A DNA stretch of 64,000 nucleotides from Neelides folsomi (GCA_034687125.1 JAQGBZ010000016.1:397298-461297), one strand, 5' to 3'; shown: positions 43,201-55,962, counted from the first letter of the stretch. The notes: generated by a model from the sequence alone, not told the origin. Program-made: numbers and translations.

Positions 43201-45681
43201 TTTAATGAAATGGCGAAAAGAAATAAACAATGAATATGTCACATAAATGTAATTTATAAGTTCATACCTACATAAATACAATACATGTAATCTATGTCCA
43301 TGTATTGACAGTCCAAATTCTTACAAAAATAATTGGCGTCGGACAATGGCGGTTGACAAAAAAGCCATCGAGCCAAAATAAATTTCATAGAAATAATAAG
43401 TGAATAAAATGATATCTCTAGTTTTGCTTATGAAACGAACTACTGTATATTGTTGGAAATTTTCATGGGTCGGAGAGAAGACCAAATTGGAGATAAAAGA
43501 GAAATCGAGCGAAAGAGCACGAGTTTTTATTGTTAAAAGCAAAATGACGAATGGGAGAATCCAAGGTGAATAATGTGATTTTTGTTGGCTCGATCTCTTT
43601 GGCCACACCAAGTTTTTCTTTCAACTCCGAGGATTCAATTCCTGAAAATTGAAATCAAAAGATACTTTATGAAAAAGGCTCATATGAACCAAATGCAGAA
43701 TCTATTTTATTGAGTCATGAAATAAAATAGTTCCAATTTAATAATGTTCAATTCGTCTGTAGATGCAAATAAAAGCAATTCAATGTTGTTCGTAAATGTT
43801 GTTAGAAACGTTTCTTTAATATTGTGATTTTCTTGTATGATTCCAAATGAGTTAAATTTAATTAAAAAAACCAATTTATTTGTACACCTAAAAGTCTCAA
43901 TGTCTGTAAAGTCTGTTAAGGGTGATGAAATTTCCCTCTCTTTGATGTTGGCTCTTTATGGTGGTTACGATACTATCATACTCATACATACTAAATATAT
44001 TCTCTATAAAGAATTGAAGCTTATAGTGAAAATAATGACATCTACTTTTATTTAACGATGTGCTTGCGAGTTGTAAATCTCTATTGTATCTGTTAGATTT
44101 TGATACATAATATGCTTATGTAGATCTGTCCTACATTACAATTATAATATAGTATGTATATATTGTAGTATATGTAAGTGGGACATATCTATCCATATAG
44201 GATACATTAGATAATGTTGTTATTGATATACTTTGATTTTATTCGTGGTGAATGGAAAAAGGTCAATATAAAAATTTGGTATAAATTAGAATTGATAAAA
44301 AGATTTGAATATCTGAATTGTACAAAGAATATTTAAATTCTATTTTCTTTCTCTCCTTAAAAGAAAGCAGAATCTTTTGGAAGGCATTATTGAGCTGAGT
44401 CTTAATAAAACTTTGCCTTTTAAGTCGAAAGTTCTAAACGCTCGCTCGCCCACATTCATTTTTATAACAAATAAATCCCTTGATCTTTTAAAAGTTTCTC
44501 TAATTTACCTTTGAGCGAGCGGGCAGGCACTAAAATTTATTGCTTATGTTTATGATTTTTCTACCATATTTCACATTGATTATTGACGTCAGCCTAAAAG
44601 TATCTCTATTGTTTTTAATATTTTATATTTCTGTATGAATTGCATCATAAATATTAAATATTAAAAATATTCAATTCCTAATGATTATTTCAATTTATGA
44701 CTAAATTTCATATAAAATATAAATTTGTAATAATTACGTTTAAAATTATTATGTGATGTGATGTATATATTTTTTTTACATATTTTAACTAATTTTAAGT
44801 ATCAATTTAAATACATAATACTAAAATATGTGTATAAAATGGTAAAGTTCTAATTTTTATCCAATACTTGGTATGATAATTATTTAGCAACTGAAGCAGA
44901 AGGTTTAACAATGGGAGGATCAAACGCCATGATTCAAACAAATGTCACGGACGATTTTAAAGGAGATCTTTCCATGTACACCCGGACTTGCTCAAAGAAG
45001 CTAGTGACGAGGGAAGGCTGTGAAGTAAGCTCAACATTTTCAAAATAAAAATCATTTCCGTCATTTGAAAATATGAAAGAAATTTCTTCCAATCTCTTAA
45101 ATTCGATCAAACATTCTATGTATTTACCAGAGATTATCACTACAGTTAACGTTTATTTGCTACACATCTTTTATAAACTGATTTGTATTCCTCGATCAGC
45201 AGGGGTCCTTGATTCGATTTCCCCTCAATCTCGCACCTTGTAACACATTACGAACCAAATAAATTGTTGATTAAAATATGATTTGAGAGTCGAGGGAATC
45301 AAAATCTTATTACAATTAATATATATATCTTCAACATTCGAAAAATGTATAAGGGCTTCAAAATGTTAATCCAACGTAGTTTCAAAATGTCAAGAACCAA
45401 TTATGGGATGGAGAAATCTTAAAAATCACTTTAATTTCATTTTCTCCCCACTTACTTTCTATGTGATTTCACATTCATTTATTTATTTGTTCTTTACTTT
45501 TTAGAAAAAAGTATTCAGCAATGTCTTTTACCACATTGAATGCTCTTGCAACCGAAATTACTGCAATGGAGAAATCAACGGCACAACGGCGATTCATCTT
45601 TCCAACCTTCTCCTCTTTCTCCTTCTTTCAAATCATTTTCTCAATTCATATGCTCAAATTACTAATTCAAATATCCCTTGA
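34232..45681 (+). CDS. Ly6/uPAR three-finger protein, GPI-anchored type (174 aa)
   Basis: Four exons join in phase: 34232-34289 (MSQIWKLIAVGVISGILNE, signal peptide), 40975-41127, 44888-45024, 45505-45681. The mature part begins ASDIICYDCAFATAGPK and shows the Ly6 cysteine pattern: CYDC near the N-terminus, TTKCQKGC, YTRTCSKK, REGCE, and the closing CSCNRNYCNG. A hydrophobic C-terminal stretch (AIHLSNLLLFLLLSNHFL) is consistent with a GPI-attachment signal after NGTT. The fold resembles arthropod quiver/sleepless and bou-type proteins, which act at membranes (channel modulation, septate junctions), but the specific role here is unknown. The first intron is 6.7 kb and the second 3.8 kb; both contain transposon remnants. 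The residues after the hydrophobic tail (NSYAQITNSNIP) are longer than usual for a GPI signal. Confidence 0.87.
37585..37655. repeat. Two tandem copies of a ~33-bp unit
   Basis: TCGCAAGTACCTGTTA starts at 37585 and again at 37618; each copy is followed by a similar ...AATTTCAAAA end. Confidence 0.75.
38716..38757. repeat. Loop-less imperfect palindrome, ~20-bp arms
   Basis: AAAGATAAATCAGGGCAAGA pairs with the reverse complement of TCTTGCCTTGATTTATCTC, centred on AGATCT. Most likely a remnant of an inverted-repeat element. Confidence 0.65.
39172..39247. mobile_element. 76-bp palindromic MITE, perfect 26-bp arms
   Basis: The outer ends CAGGGTGGGCCATAAGTTGC and its complement are flanked by TA on both sides (39170-71, 39248-49), as for mariner insertions. 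The loop is 24 bp. It cannot encode protein. Confidence 0.88.
41474..42165 (+). mobile_element. Internally deleted Tc1/mariner-like element with transposase C-terminus
   Basis: Begins TACAGGGTGTGTCTAAAGTC, a mariner-type end. A frame at 41875-42144 (+) reads SLHPLDYFGFGYLKQHIWNR and later RRCRKVVEQNVQYIE, matching the C-terminal block NPLDYFLWGYLK...RLxxCIExNGGHFE of such transposases. The N-terminal and central domains are missing and no matching right terminal repeat is seen, so the right edge is approximate. Confidence 0.75.
41866..41903. repeat. Perfect 13-bp inverted repeat inside the element
   Basis: GAAATACCTGTGA (41866-41878) and TCACAGGTATTTC (41891-41903), 12-nt loop. It sits just before the transposase fragment, perhaps a deletion scar. 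Confidence 0.7.
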
Positions 45682-48600
45682 GCATTTCCCCTCTTCACGC
45701 CATGATCTTGAGCACTCTTCTACTCTTTCTCAAGTAAGGGTAAGTATTGGACATTTGTATGTATTTAAAACTAAACAACTAATATGTAAATATCAAATTT
45801 CAAGAATTTTAAAGCTTCAACGCCATAAATGTTTCTGGGCAGAAACTGACTGTTGTTAACATTAATGTCCCTGCATGTTAATAATGTATTCCTTTCGATC
45901 AAAGATTTTACAAATAATTTTAATGTTTACCACTTTCATTTTCAACTCGAACTTCTTATTAATTAACAATATTCATACCTAATAATATTAACTAGCATTA
46001 AGATAATTACAACTCAACATATTGTGTATAGATATACTTATTATAAAAACTTGTTTATTGTCACTTTCGTAAGCTAGGAAAATATTTCTTACGCATTTAA
46101 TGTAATTACTTATATTTAATAATTTATCGTTCTTACTCCTGTTCACTGTACCACTTCCAACTTTATTTATTCTATGACTGCTAGAAATTTAATAATACAA
46201 TGATGTTAAGATTTTGTTTCAGGCTTGCCAGTTAAAATTACGGTACTTTATATTCTCCATAGCTCTAATATATTATTAATAACTCATACAATTACCTACC
46301 TAATCATGTTATATGTATGTAGTATGTAAGTATGTACTATGTATTTTAATTTTTACAGCTTACTATAATTTGAAATAACCTCAAATTATTTCCATCTTAA
46401 TGTGTGGATTTAATTTGCGGTTATTTCAAAAGCACGCTAACAAGGAAAAACAACATAATTGTACCATATTTAAAATATGATATACCCATATATAAGAATA
46501 AAACACAGGTATTAAAGATGTTTAAATTCAAAGTGTCATGCCATACTTTTGAAATAAACATTGCATTATGCCCAAAATTGAACAAATGCCAAAGAAGAAA
46601 ATTAATTATTTATTTAATAAAATACAAAATTAAAGTTTCTCAGTCAGTAGCATAGGAATTGAGAAAATGTTAATCAAATGATAAATCTTTATAATGAAAT
46701 AATGGTATTGAAGTTAAATATTTATACAAGGGTTATTCCTTCCTATAAGTCCAACTTTAAAATAAGTTGTTTTAAAGTTGGACTTATAGGAAGGAATAAC
46801 CCTTGTACATATTATAACGCATTACTAATACTGGTATGTATTGCACATGTAACATGACATAAGTAATATATTCCTTTATATTACATAGATACGTACAGAT
46901 ATATTTGAAGGTAATTGTCATAATTTAAAATTAATTTCTTTTAATTATTATTATTTTTTATTGATATTTATTTTTTGACTTTATTATAGCAGTCTATTAT
47001 TCTAAACATGTGAGTAATATAGACATTACAATTCATTTAAAGCTATCTCATTTAATTCATGCGAAAGAGTGAAAACGCCCAAATAAATTTTGATTTGTGT
47101 AATATATTGAATATAAATAAAGATGATTTGATAAAATGAATAAAAACCCAATATTGTGTCATTTTTAATCATTCTTTCTATGTAGGAAACATTCGTATAT
47201 ATACTATTATACGTATTTAATTTATGATAAATAGGTAACGATATAAGTAAGAACGATATCATCATTTTCATTGTGCTTTTAAGATGTAAGACAATTCAGT
47301 TTCACGTTTGAAAGAAATCAAGTTCATATAAGTAGAAGAAACTTTTGTGAAAGTTTTCGCTGATGTGATTTAGCACTAGGACTTAATATTAAAACCAGTT
47401 AAATTTATATTACCCAAGTATTATCACTTACAATGTTATTATTTATATCTGTTATAATGTTGGATATATGGTACATATAAATAAATTTAGATTTAAGCAT
47501 TAGAATTAAAACTATTTACAATTATCTGAAAAGTCTTCATTAATAATATTTATATTATAATAAATACAGATATATAACAGGTAGTAAAATATTATCCGAA
47601 TTAAAAGTACTTAATGCCCCACTTATTCAACAATGCGTATCCAATTCCAATAATACGTATTTATATTTAATAATTGGATTGGAGATGGAAATATTAACAA
47701 AAGACAAATTTATCCACGCAGCGATTATTGTTAAATGTGCTGAATTAATGCGTCAAAGGCTGTTGAGAAGAGGATGGGAATCAATACTCAACTACTGTTT
47801 TTAAATCTTAAGCGTCTAAAACTCATCTTGAAAATCCAACGAGTGGAATTTCTTTTGTTTACTTCCCAATAGACTCTTGAAAGATTCTCCTTCCCACAAT
47901 TGGCGGATCAATACGACCTATTAAGACTTAAGACATATACTGACTTTGACTTGAGATGTTCATATGGGAAGTAATGGTTAAGTAGAGTATACCATATAGT
48001 ACCTACTTACATAGGGTATTATATTTATACTCCTTGTTTGGGCCAAATTTCTTGTGGTGGTGATTGTGGAAAGAGGTAAGTGGGAGAATCACCTTTGTTG
48101 TATTCTGTCAATTCTGTATAAAGTTCTATAATATCTATGATTTTGTGTGGAAAGTTGGGAGTTGCATGGGAAAGGTCCGTTGTTGGATGAAAGCAGAAAT
48201 GAGAGGAAGTTGGATGGCGAAAGGAGGAAGCAAAAGGAGAATCGTATATTTGATTCAATCGACATTGAATCCGCCCAAGAAGAACTTTTTGGCAACTCAA
48301 GTCTCTTTAATCTCCTTCAGTGTTCCTGAGGCAAGAAAAGCATTCCAGGCTCCCCCAGATTTCTCTCATTTAAAACCACTGAGTTCAACCAGCCCTAATG
48401 GGACCGTTATTTATTTCTCGTCTTTATTAACATCTTTACGATTCCTTTCACATATTTCCCCCGAGTCATTCGAACCATCCAATATTTTTATCCGATTTTC
48501 AAGAAATTCACACAATTTACACCACAATGAGGTTAAAATCCGACCTTTTGACAAATGTTTAACACTTCATCTCCCTCCCATTTACAATAATGCTTAGGCG

Positions 48601-49994
48601 CATCCATTATTATACAAACATTAATAGAGAATAAACTAAATAATACAACTCTACACAAACACAAGAACTTGGTGAATTTATAAAAGAACAAATATGATTT
48701 GTATGTAAATAAATTGAGAATGATAATACAATATTTATAATTTGAGAACAAATTAAATTTATTTCAAATTCATTTTCAAACTCTTTCAATTGCCATTTAT
48801 GAACTATGATGCTTGATTCCATTAAAACCATAATTGATCATGAAAAGAAAGGCAAATCATTTGTACCGACGAAGTGGGCGTTTATCACAACTTAAACCGG
48901 TGCATGTGAAATTAACACCCATGGGCAAATTAATTACCTTTTTGAGAGCGCCCAATGATACTATGATATCTTATAACATTGATATACACTTCTAATGTAC
49001 AATGCACATTAGAAGTAAAGAGATTAAAAGGGATTATTTATTAAATTAAAGGATTTACAATCGCAGAGTATATTATATGCTTAGATTCGGGGTTATTTAT
49101 ACCAAACCAATTGTTTTACATCTAGGGATGCCGTCTTTCCGGAAGGATAAGGTCACAGTAACCTCCTATACCTGGAAATTATATCCTTCCACTATGTATT
49201 AATTCCGATACCTTGGAACGAAAAAATGGCGGGCGGTATCCTTATTTACATCGGATCGGATTTAGTATATAATTAGGTTGCTATATATTGATCAGCTTAA
49301 AAAAATCATTTACTATAAAAATCAATAAGTGCATTACTTCAAATTGTAAAATTATCTTTACAAAGTAGACAACTTGCAATAATATCAATTATAAATGAGA
49401 GCTTATTGGCTTAAACGAATCAACATTTCGAATAAGAAATAACAAACTTTTTTGAGCGAAACCTTCCCAATTAAGGAAATATCTTTTGATGGGATTATTA
49501 AGTTAATAACTCTATAAAAAATTCTAATTTCTTTCAGAACCAAATGAATCAACCATTATTGTCATTACGAGTACAAAAGTTTATAATTATAAGTGATCAA
49601 TGGTAATAGTTATTAATAAGTTAATAAATGTATGATGGCATGAATCAATAAAACATAAGTTATAATGTTACCTATAGATAAAATACAATATATTTACCGA
49701 TGTACTTATAAAACTTATGAGAATTTGTGAAATTAATACATATGATTTGATTTGAAAATCAATTATTGTATATTTTATTAGAATGAACATAATGTGCTGT
49801 TACATGATTTTACTAAATATTTATATTGAACTTAACTTATGGGTCAATATATTCATAAACCTCTGAATTGCATTTCTTCATGTATAAATCCAAATATATT
49901 GGCCCGTGATGCTTATATACTCTACTTACATTCCAAATTCATAAACATGTTCAGAAAACTACATAATTCAAAATAATGATGTTCACTTTCATTC
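45682..49994. other. Intergenic, AT-rich
   Basis: Between the convergent Ly6 and SLX4 genes. Contains one palindromic MITE (46727-46805) and a small hairpin near 48990-49016. The open frame at 48064-48597 was judged non-coding. Confidence 0.5.
46727..46805. mobile_element. 79-bp palindromic MITE, perfect 36-bp arms
   Basis: The outer ends CAAGGGTTATTCCTTCCTAT and its complement are flanked by TA (46725-26, 46806-07). The loop is only 7 bp (TAAGTTG). Different in sequence from the MITE at 39172 but built the same way. Confidence 0.9.
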
Positions 49995-51501
49995 TTATTT
50001 ATGAGTTTCTTCGTAAATGTGACGAAGAAGGACTTTGGCCTTTGAACGAGGAAGAGGCTTCAGCCCAAATCTACGAAGTTCATTCTGTAATGCCAAAAAT
50101 ATAATTATGTTCTTGTATTTATTTAAAAGTGAAATTAAAATTTAAGGAATTAAAATGGTATGCACATAATACTCGCTCAGTATACATTATCTGTACACGT
50201 AATAACTATAATAATGTTACAATATTTATATGAAAACACGTAGTGAGTAAGTACAAATGGAATAACTAAATACCTTAAGAATTGGAGTTTCAACAGTGCT
50301 GTAGTTTAGCATCGGAGTTTTGCTCCAGGTCGTAATCGGAGAAACATATGCGGGAGTTAATTTGCGACGGACTCCAATATGTGGTGTGGATGTTTTAGGA
50401 GTAGTCATTACAGCAGCTTCCGGTTCATCAGGAACAAATTGTTCTTCTACATCGTCCAACATTTGAGCTAACTGAGCCTCATCAATTGAAAGCCAATGGA
50501 CCGAGGGCCCTTCATTTCCTTCTACAGTATTCTCATCACCATCTCGATCCTTCAATAAATCATTAAATCATTACTTGATACTCATTTTATTAATAGTCAC
50601 AATTCACAATGATATATTATAATTAATATTAATCTTACCTTTGACTGATTATCTTCAAATATGGCAACAAATGTTTTATTTCCTTTCGTAAAATAATCAT
50701 CAGTTTGAACTCCCTTGTCAAAAAATTCCGGAGTTTGGGTTTGAATGCATTTCTCGTTGGTAGTCACTTCCAATTTTTGTTTCTTGGGAGGATTAATTGA
50801 TTTGTGAAGAGGCTCACTCAATTGTTCCAAGTCTTTCGATTCAGCTGCCAAACCCAAATTCTCATCGTATTTCATGTCCGACAATAACTTGGTCATATAC
50901 AAATCATCGGATATGTTTCCTTCTGAACATGATAAATTCCACAGCGTACAGTTCTAAAAAGGAAAAAGGTTGTTGTATAAAATATAATCTTAAATATCGC
51001 TACAAATTGTAGTTTCTTTAAATAAGAAATTGCAAATATTTATTTTAAGTTGCCTCATTTTGAAAATATCTTAAATTTCTTGGTATCTTTAACACTAAAT
51101 TTTGCCGTTTTTCAGTTAAGGCATGATCAACTACGTGGTTTGTTTCTCCTTGTGATCCAATAATTGCAGCAATTCTATTTTCTAATCTCCTTTGCCTCTC
51201 TTCCTCGGATATTGAGCAAAGGACTGGCTCGAGAATTTCTGGTTGTTTTCGATTTGATTTGGATTTTGAAGTTTCAGGAACTGAATTGTCTTTGACAACT
51301 TTTGGTAATCTAACTTTAGGTCTATCTTTAGCTGGCTTTTTATTATTAAACCTATTAAAAATTACAATTATTTATGATCAAGTATATACAAATCCATTGT
51401 ATTGTAAAATGAAACAAATTAATTTAAAATAAAAGATTAAATAACAATTTAATGGATTTTTACCACGAGTCTGCTTTATTGTTAGTAAACATTTTTTTCA
51501 T
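49995..51501 (-). CDS. SLX4: SLX4-like structure-specific endonuclease subunit, short form (~324 aa)
   Basis: SLX4 is a scaffold that binds and activates the SLX1 nuclease for branched-DNA repair. Exons 5' to 3': 51501-51464, 51351-51096 (3' end uncertain), 50953-50639, 50549-50274, 50084-49995; in phase. The C-terminus TPILKNELRRFGLKPLPRSK...LLRHIYEETHK is the conserved SLX1-binding helix-turn-helix domain (family pattern LKKxLxxFGxxxLPKRKMVxxLKEIYxYTH). Further up, SVHWLSIDEAQLAQMLDDVE and repeated QTQTPEF/GVQTDDY phospho-type motifs lie in acidic, low-complexity sequence. UBZ and BTB domains of long SLX4 proteins are absent, so it is far shorter than vertebrate SLX4. The second exon lacks a good donor: GTGTTA at 51095 or a GC donor (GAG|GCAACT) at 51053 would both keep frame. 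The start lies in the same exon as the stop of the upstream gene. Confidence 0.72.
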
Positions 51502-51513
51502 TTTCTTTTTGAT

Positions 51514-51944
51514 TTATTCTGCTCGGTGCTTCTCTTTTATTTCGTGGATTTTCCTCAAATTTGGTGTAATACCTTCCGTTAGGTTAGCGTTTCTGGTAGT
51601 TAACCACTCGGGATCTTCTAACCTTTTGGACTTCAAGTTAGGTCCCTTTGCCAAACTAGAATAATAAAATAAATAATTTGCAATTTTATAAGTATAAATC
51701 ATTTATTACAAAAATAAAATGTTACATATTGAAATTCTAAAGAGTTTTACACTTCTAAATAAATATTTCTTTAAGATAAATACTTATATTAATTATTGAG
51801 TTTTGATAAAATATTTTTTTTAATTGTAACATACAAGAAGAAGCCAACACCACAAAGAACTGCAAATGACGAAACTCCCAAAGCGAATCGATGTCTGTAT
51901 TTTGCAAATTTGCTTCCTTTGATATTTTCAGTATAATATCCCAT
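51514..51944 (-). CDS. Small single-pass membrane protein (83 aa)
   Basis: Two exons, 51944-51835 and 51655-51514, join in phase. The product begins MGYYTENIKGSKFAKYRHR, has one hydrophobic segment (about residues 21-38, ALGVSSFAVLCGVGFFFLA) and a charged C-terminal half (KSKRLEDPEWLTTRNANLT ... IHEIKEKHRAE). The size and the basic-TM-charged layout resemble small mitochondrial inner-membrane assembly factors, but I do not recognise the family. Its stop codon (51516-51514) lies 12 nt upstream of the SLX4-like ATG, within one exon that continues into the SLX4 frame, so the two probably share a transcript. Confidence 0.75.
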
Positions 51945-52013
51945 TTTGCATTTAGACAATTTCCAAACTCAAACCCAACAAAGCTCCTTTAACCTCCAAT
52001 ATTACATCATTTA

Positions 52014-52086
52014 AATGTAATTATAAATATAAATGTAAATGTAAAGTAAAAATGTAAAAATGTAAAAATGTAAATGGTAAATTTAA
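52014..52086. repeat. Degenerate (ATGTAAA)n-type short tandem repeat
   Basis: A run of AAATGTAA-like units of 6-9 bp just upstream of the small-protein start region. Confidence 0.75.
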
Positions 52087-55000
52087 AGCTGCAATTGAAT
52101 TGCAAAAATAGATTTCAGCTTTTAGCATACATTGATTACTTAAATTCTCAATGAACCCCGCAAGCCTATTCATTTCAATTTGGTTTTAATTTTAAAAAAG
52201 ATTAGGTATTATATGGAATTGAATTAGTGTAGTTTTGATTGAAGTTTACGAAAAACACAAACTTGAGATTTTATGAAGGTTGAACAATCTTTATATAAAA
52301 AGGAACTATATATTTATAATGGAATATACTACACATAGTTTCTGTTTGAGCTCCCTAATTAAAATAAACTCGTCCATTTGAACGTATAATTACAAATTAC
52401 TTTTTATTACCTTTAAATCACTTAGCTATTCTATTTTCTATTCTCGTTAAAGTTTCCCCAAATTACTCTACTTTTAAGGTAATTACTACTTACTTAAATC
52501 GCAGTTACTTGCTAATGAAATGAAGTGAGAATGAATACACATGAGGATTCCAAGATAGAGCTTCTTCTCAATGAGCCTTTTACTATTACTTAAATGGGAG
52601 TTATGAAACACGAAGTTTTAAGTCTTTAAGAACGGGGATTTCAAATGCTCTTTATTTAGTAAGCACTATAAATTATAAAATCCAAATGTTCCTCAATTAG
52701 CTCTAAAGACTCATTTGAATTCAACAATTTGATAAGGAATTTCCACGTTTTGGATACTATTCGAATGCTATTTAAATTATGAGTTAGCAGTTTTACAATT
52801 GAACCTACTACTCCACGTTCATTTTACATTCTTACATCTTATTGTTAACAATCAAACCCATGAGTTGAATTTATAATTATTTTTTATTACTATGTTTTAC
52901 CACCAAGAAATGATTAAATAAGTATTAGCGGATGTGTTTATGATATTTGAAATAATTACATATATGTATAGGTATGTATGTTATTTTTTATACACATGAA
53001 AGATAAAATAGAATAATATGAAATATAAACTGCTCATTAATGTAATAATATACCTCTGCATGTAAATATACTAAATATGTATGTATGAATTCCCATTGAT
53101 ATAAATGTTATAGAGTTTATTTGGTAGCTGCAGTGGAGTAAATTGCCGGCTTTAAATCTCTTTCCAGACCTTGAACACGTAATTCAATGAAGGGGAAAAA
53201 GTGAATTAGCAACATAGAATCATTTTCATATTCATTTCCCATTCGATTCACCAGCACGTGAAGGAACATGCAAATAAATCGAAAAAAAAGAATTTATCTA
53301 ATTTACCAATTGTCAGAAAGTTTAAGATATTTTACATTGTCTCATTTCACAGATAATCCATTGCTTTGCGATTATTATAAATATCTTTAAATACATAGTT
53401 AGATATGTACCATATTATATGTTTCCATTTTAACTGGTTAAATCCCCAGAGTACTTTCCTCTTTTGCAATTCCGAAGATTGGCCATTAGATTCAACGTGT
53501 AATTATTTTTTCTGTAGGAAATTCGGGTAAAGTCCAAGTTTAGAATAAAGTATTTGTATATTATAATTATAATAAATGTAAGAAGAAAGTTATAAGTTGA
53601 AAATAGAAAATCATTTCTGGTTCATTTAAGATGAATTGGTCGTATATTCACGATTCTAAGAAAAAATTCCAAAAGTTTAATTTTACTAGGCGAGAAATTG
53701 ACTTGTGAATCAGCCATTCATTCTACGGTTTCCATGAAATATAAAATTAATATTTTATCAAATCAAATGAAAAAAATGAAAAAATAAAACTTCACGGTTG
53801 TAAAAGAAAGGAAGTGAAAAATAAGGGTATAAAATGACTAATGAGTTAAAGTAATGTCAGAAATGAATAATTAAGAAAATTGTTTTTACAATTTTCCTAA
53901 ATTGACTCAATTTGAGGTGGGGATAGGAGGTAACGAAAGAAAAAACCATTGCGACCTCTCGACCACATATTTCAATTTTAATAAATGCTTACAATGATTG
54001 GATCTTTGCGCTTTGAAATGTTTGCAATTTGTAATGCATAATGGTGAAAATGGTGAGCGTAGAATTACGATATCGGAAGAGGAAGTTCATTCCTCTGCAC
54101 AATTCCAATGAACAAAGACCAGACAAACGTACGATTGTAAAAGTAAATAAATAAAATAGGGTCGTTTATCTATTATGTACTTATTAAATATGTATGCTGA
54201 ATTCAGAAATTTTCATAAAATGATGAATGAATGAAAGTGGAATGAGAGATAACAGAAGGCACAAAGAGCAAGGAAAATGTAAATTGATATACATATAGAA
54301 TACATACATAGAGTATTTATAAACTTAAATATGATATGGTAAATTTATTATTTATTAAACCATTACTTGTTTTAATATTCCCTATTTGCTATGCAATTCG
54401 CTAAATCCCTATTTCTATTTACTAATATATGTATATACTTACTGAATTAATGCTTATACTAATTTATCAAATGTATTTTAGTAAATATTTAATAAAGAAA
54501 TTCAAAAAGTATTGTATTCATAGGATGATCAGAAGTATAGTTTTATATCTACTAATGTAGAGTAGACTTCTGAAATATGAGATGTGAGATTCACATGCAT
54601 TTCATACTTATACATTACATGTATGAATTTTTGCAAATACAGCGCATATTATTTATAGGAAACAATAGGAATTGAACAACTCTAGTATTGGGTTTATGTA
54701 AATAGAAAAAATGGTGACTAGGCTGTGTCTGGTGTAATCAATTGGCAGATAAATAAAATAGTTTTTGTACAATCATAACAAGATGTGTGTATATTTTTAC
54801 TCTAATGCTAAATTATAGGAAATAAGATAAGTGAAAATGTCAATATTGATGTTTTTCATCTTCTTCATATTTCTTTGAAAGTGAAATTGGATAGAAAATT
54901 GGCGATATCTCCATCCTATTTTAAATCTCTCTATGTTCGTAATGCTCTCCTGCATTCATTTCATTATTATTTATGCCAGCGGGTTTGTTGTGACCAGACC

Positions 55001-55962
55001 TTTAAATTTGACATTCACTTTCCCAAAATTACATCTATGTAAGGGCCTCTGGCAATTAATTCCAAATAGCTTTATCTATGTATAATTATAATAAGCGATT
55101 ATTTAATTTCTTCATTTATCATTTTTTATATTAAAAAATTACTGGTGAATATAATATGCATTAGGTGTGATTATAGCGAATTTAATAGTTTAAAATAATC
55201 GAGTTTCCCATTTGACAATGTATCCATTTATTAAAGCCTGTTAAATTGAAACTCTGAGAATGCAATTATGTCTGTTATGCAACTCGGTTTAATGTCACGT
55301 CTAGATCGACGCGTTGGGTTGTTTTTTTTCCCGCGTTCGGCATATTTGAGAAATGAAGCTTTTTTGTGGGTATTAACTGAATGTGTTCTGCAGTATTAGG
55401 TCGCTGGTAATTGTGATGGTAAACACGTGTGGTAGGTTAGGTAAAAATGATCTTTGTGTGGATTGAGAGGTGCAGGAGCGTGAAGGCATTCGAGTTAACG
55501 AGGGTAAATCTGCGGTCGTTTAAATAAAAACCTTTAAAAGGAAACATTTGGATCCGAAAAGGCACACCCGTAATTTACATATCCATATCTATACACAATG
55601 AAAATATACGATATCTATACCTCACATATATTTAAACCATATTTCTCAAAGTGACCGTCTATTGAACATTCTACCTACATATTTAATTTTCCAATGGGTA
55701 CGTAGGACACAATAAAGAAACTCATCTGTCTTTACAATTCTCTCAACAAAGAAATGTGCAAATAAGAGGGATTTATTTCATTTACAAATATTAAAATCCG
55801 ATGGTCTTCTTTTAAAAACTGAGGGATAAAAGGATGGAATTATCGTAACTGTTTTCGATAATTGTTTATTGCTGTTGAATATCCATTGTGTTTTTCTCAA
55901 CGTCGTTGTGTTCGTGAGAAAAGTGTCTCGGAGTGAGTATAAAGTAGTATCTGTATAAATGC

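Larger units (their letters stand above)
41128..44887 (+). other. Ly6 intron 2 (3.8 kb)
   Basis: GTATGT donor at 41128 and TATTTAG acceptor ending at 44887. Holds the Tc1-like remnant at 41474-42165; the rest is AT-rich without recognisable features. Confidence 0.7.

Noticed and set aside
44450-44525. Inverted CGCTCGCTC / GAGCGAGCG pair
   Set aside because: Arms of 9 bp, 50 bp apart; within what chance and simple-repeat GAGC runs would give.
48064-48597. 177-codon open frame, + strand
   Set aside because: Low-complexity composition, no domain, overlapping frames on the other strand, no splice or start context. Probably chance in a GC-richer patch.
48985-49020. Small hairpin (CTTCTAATGT...ACATTAGAAG) as a miRNA precursor
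   Set aside because: Arms of only 10-12 bp and a short loop are too small for a miRNA hairpin.
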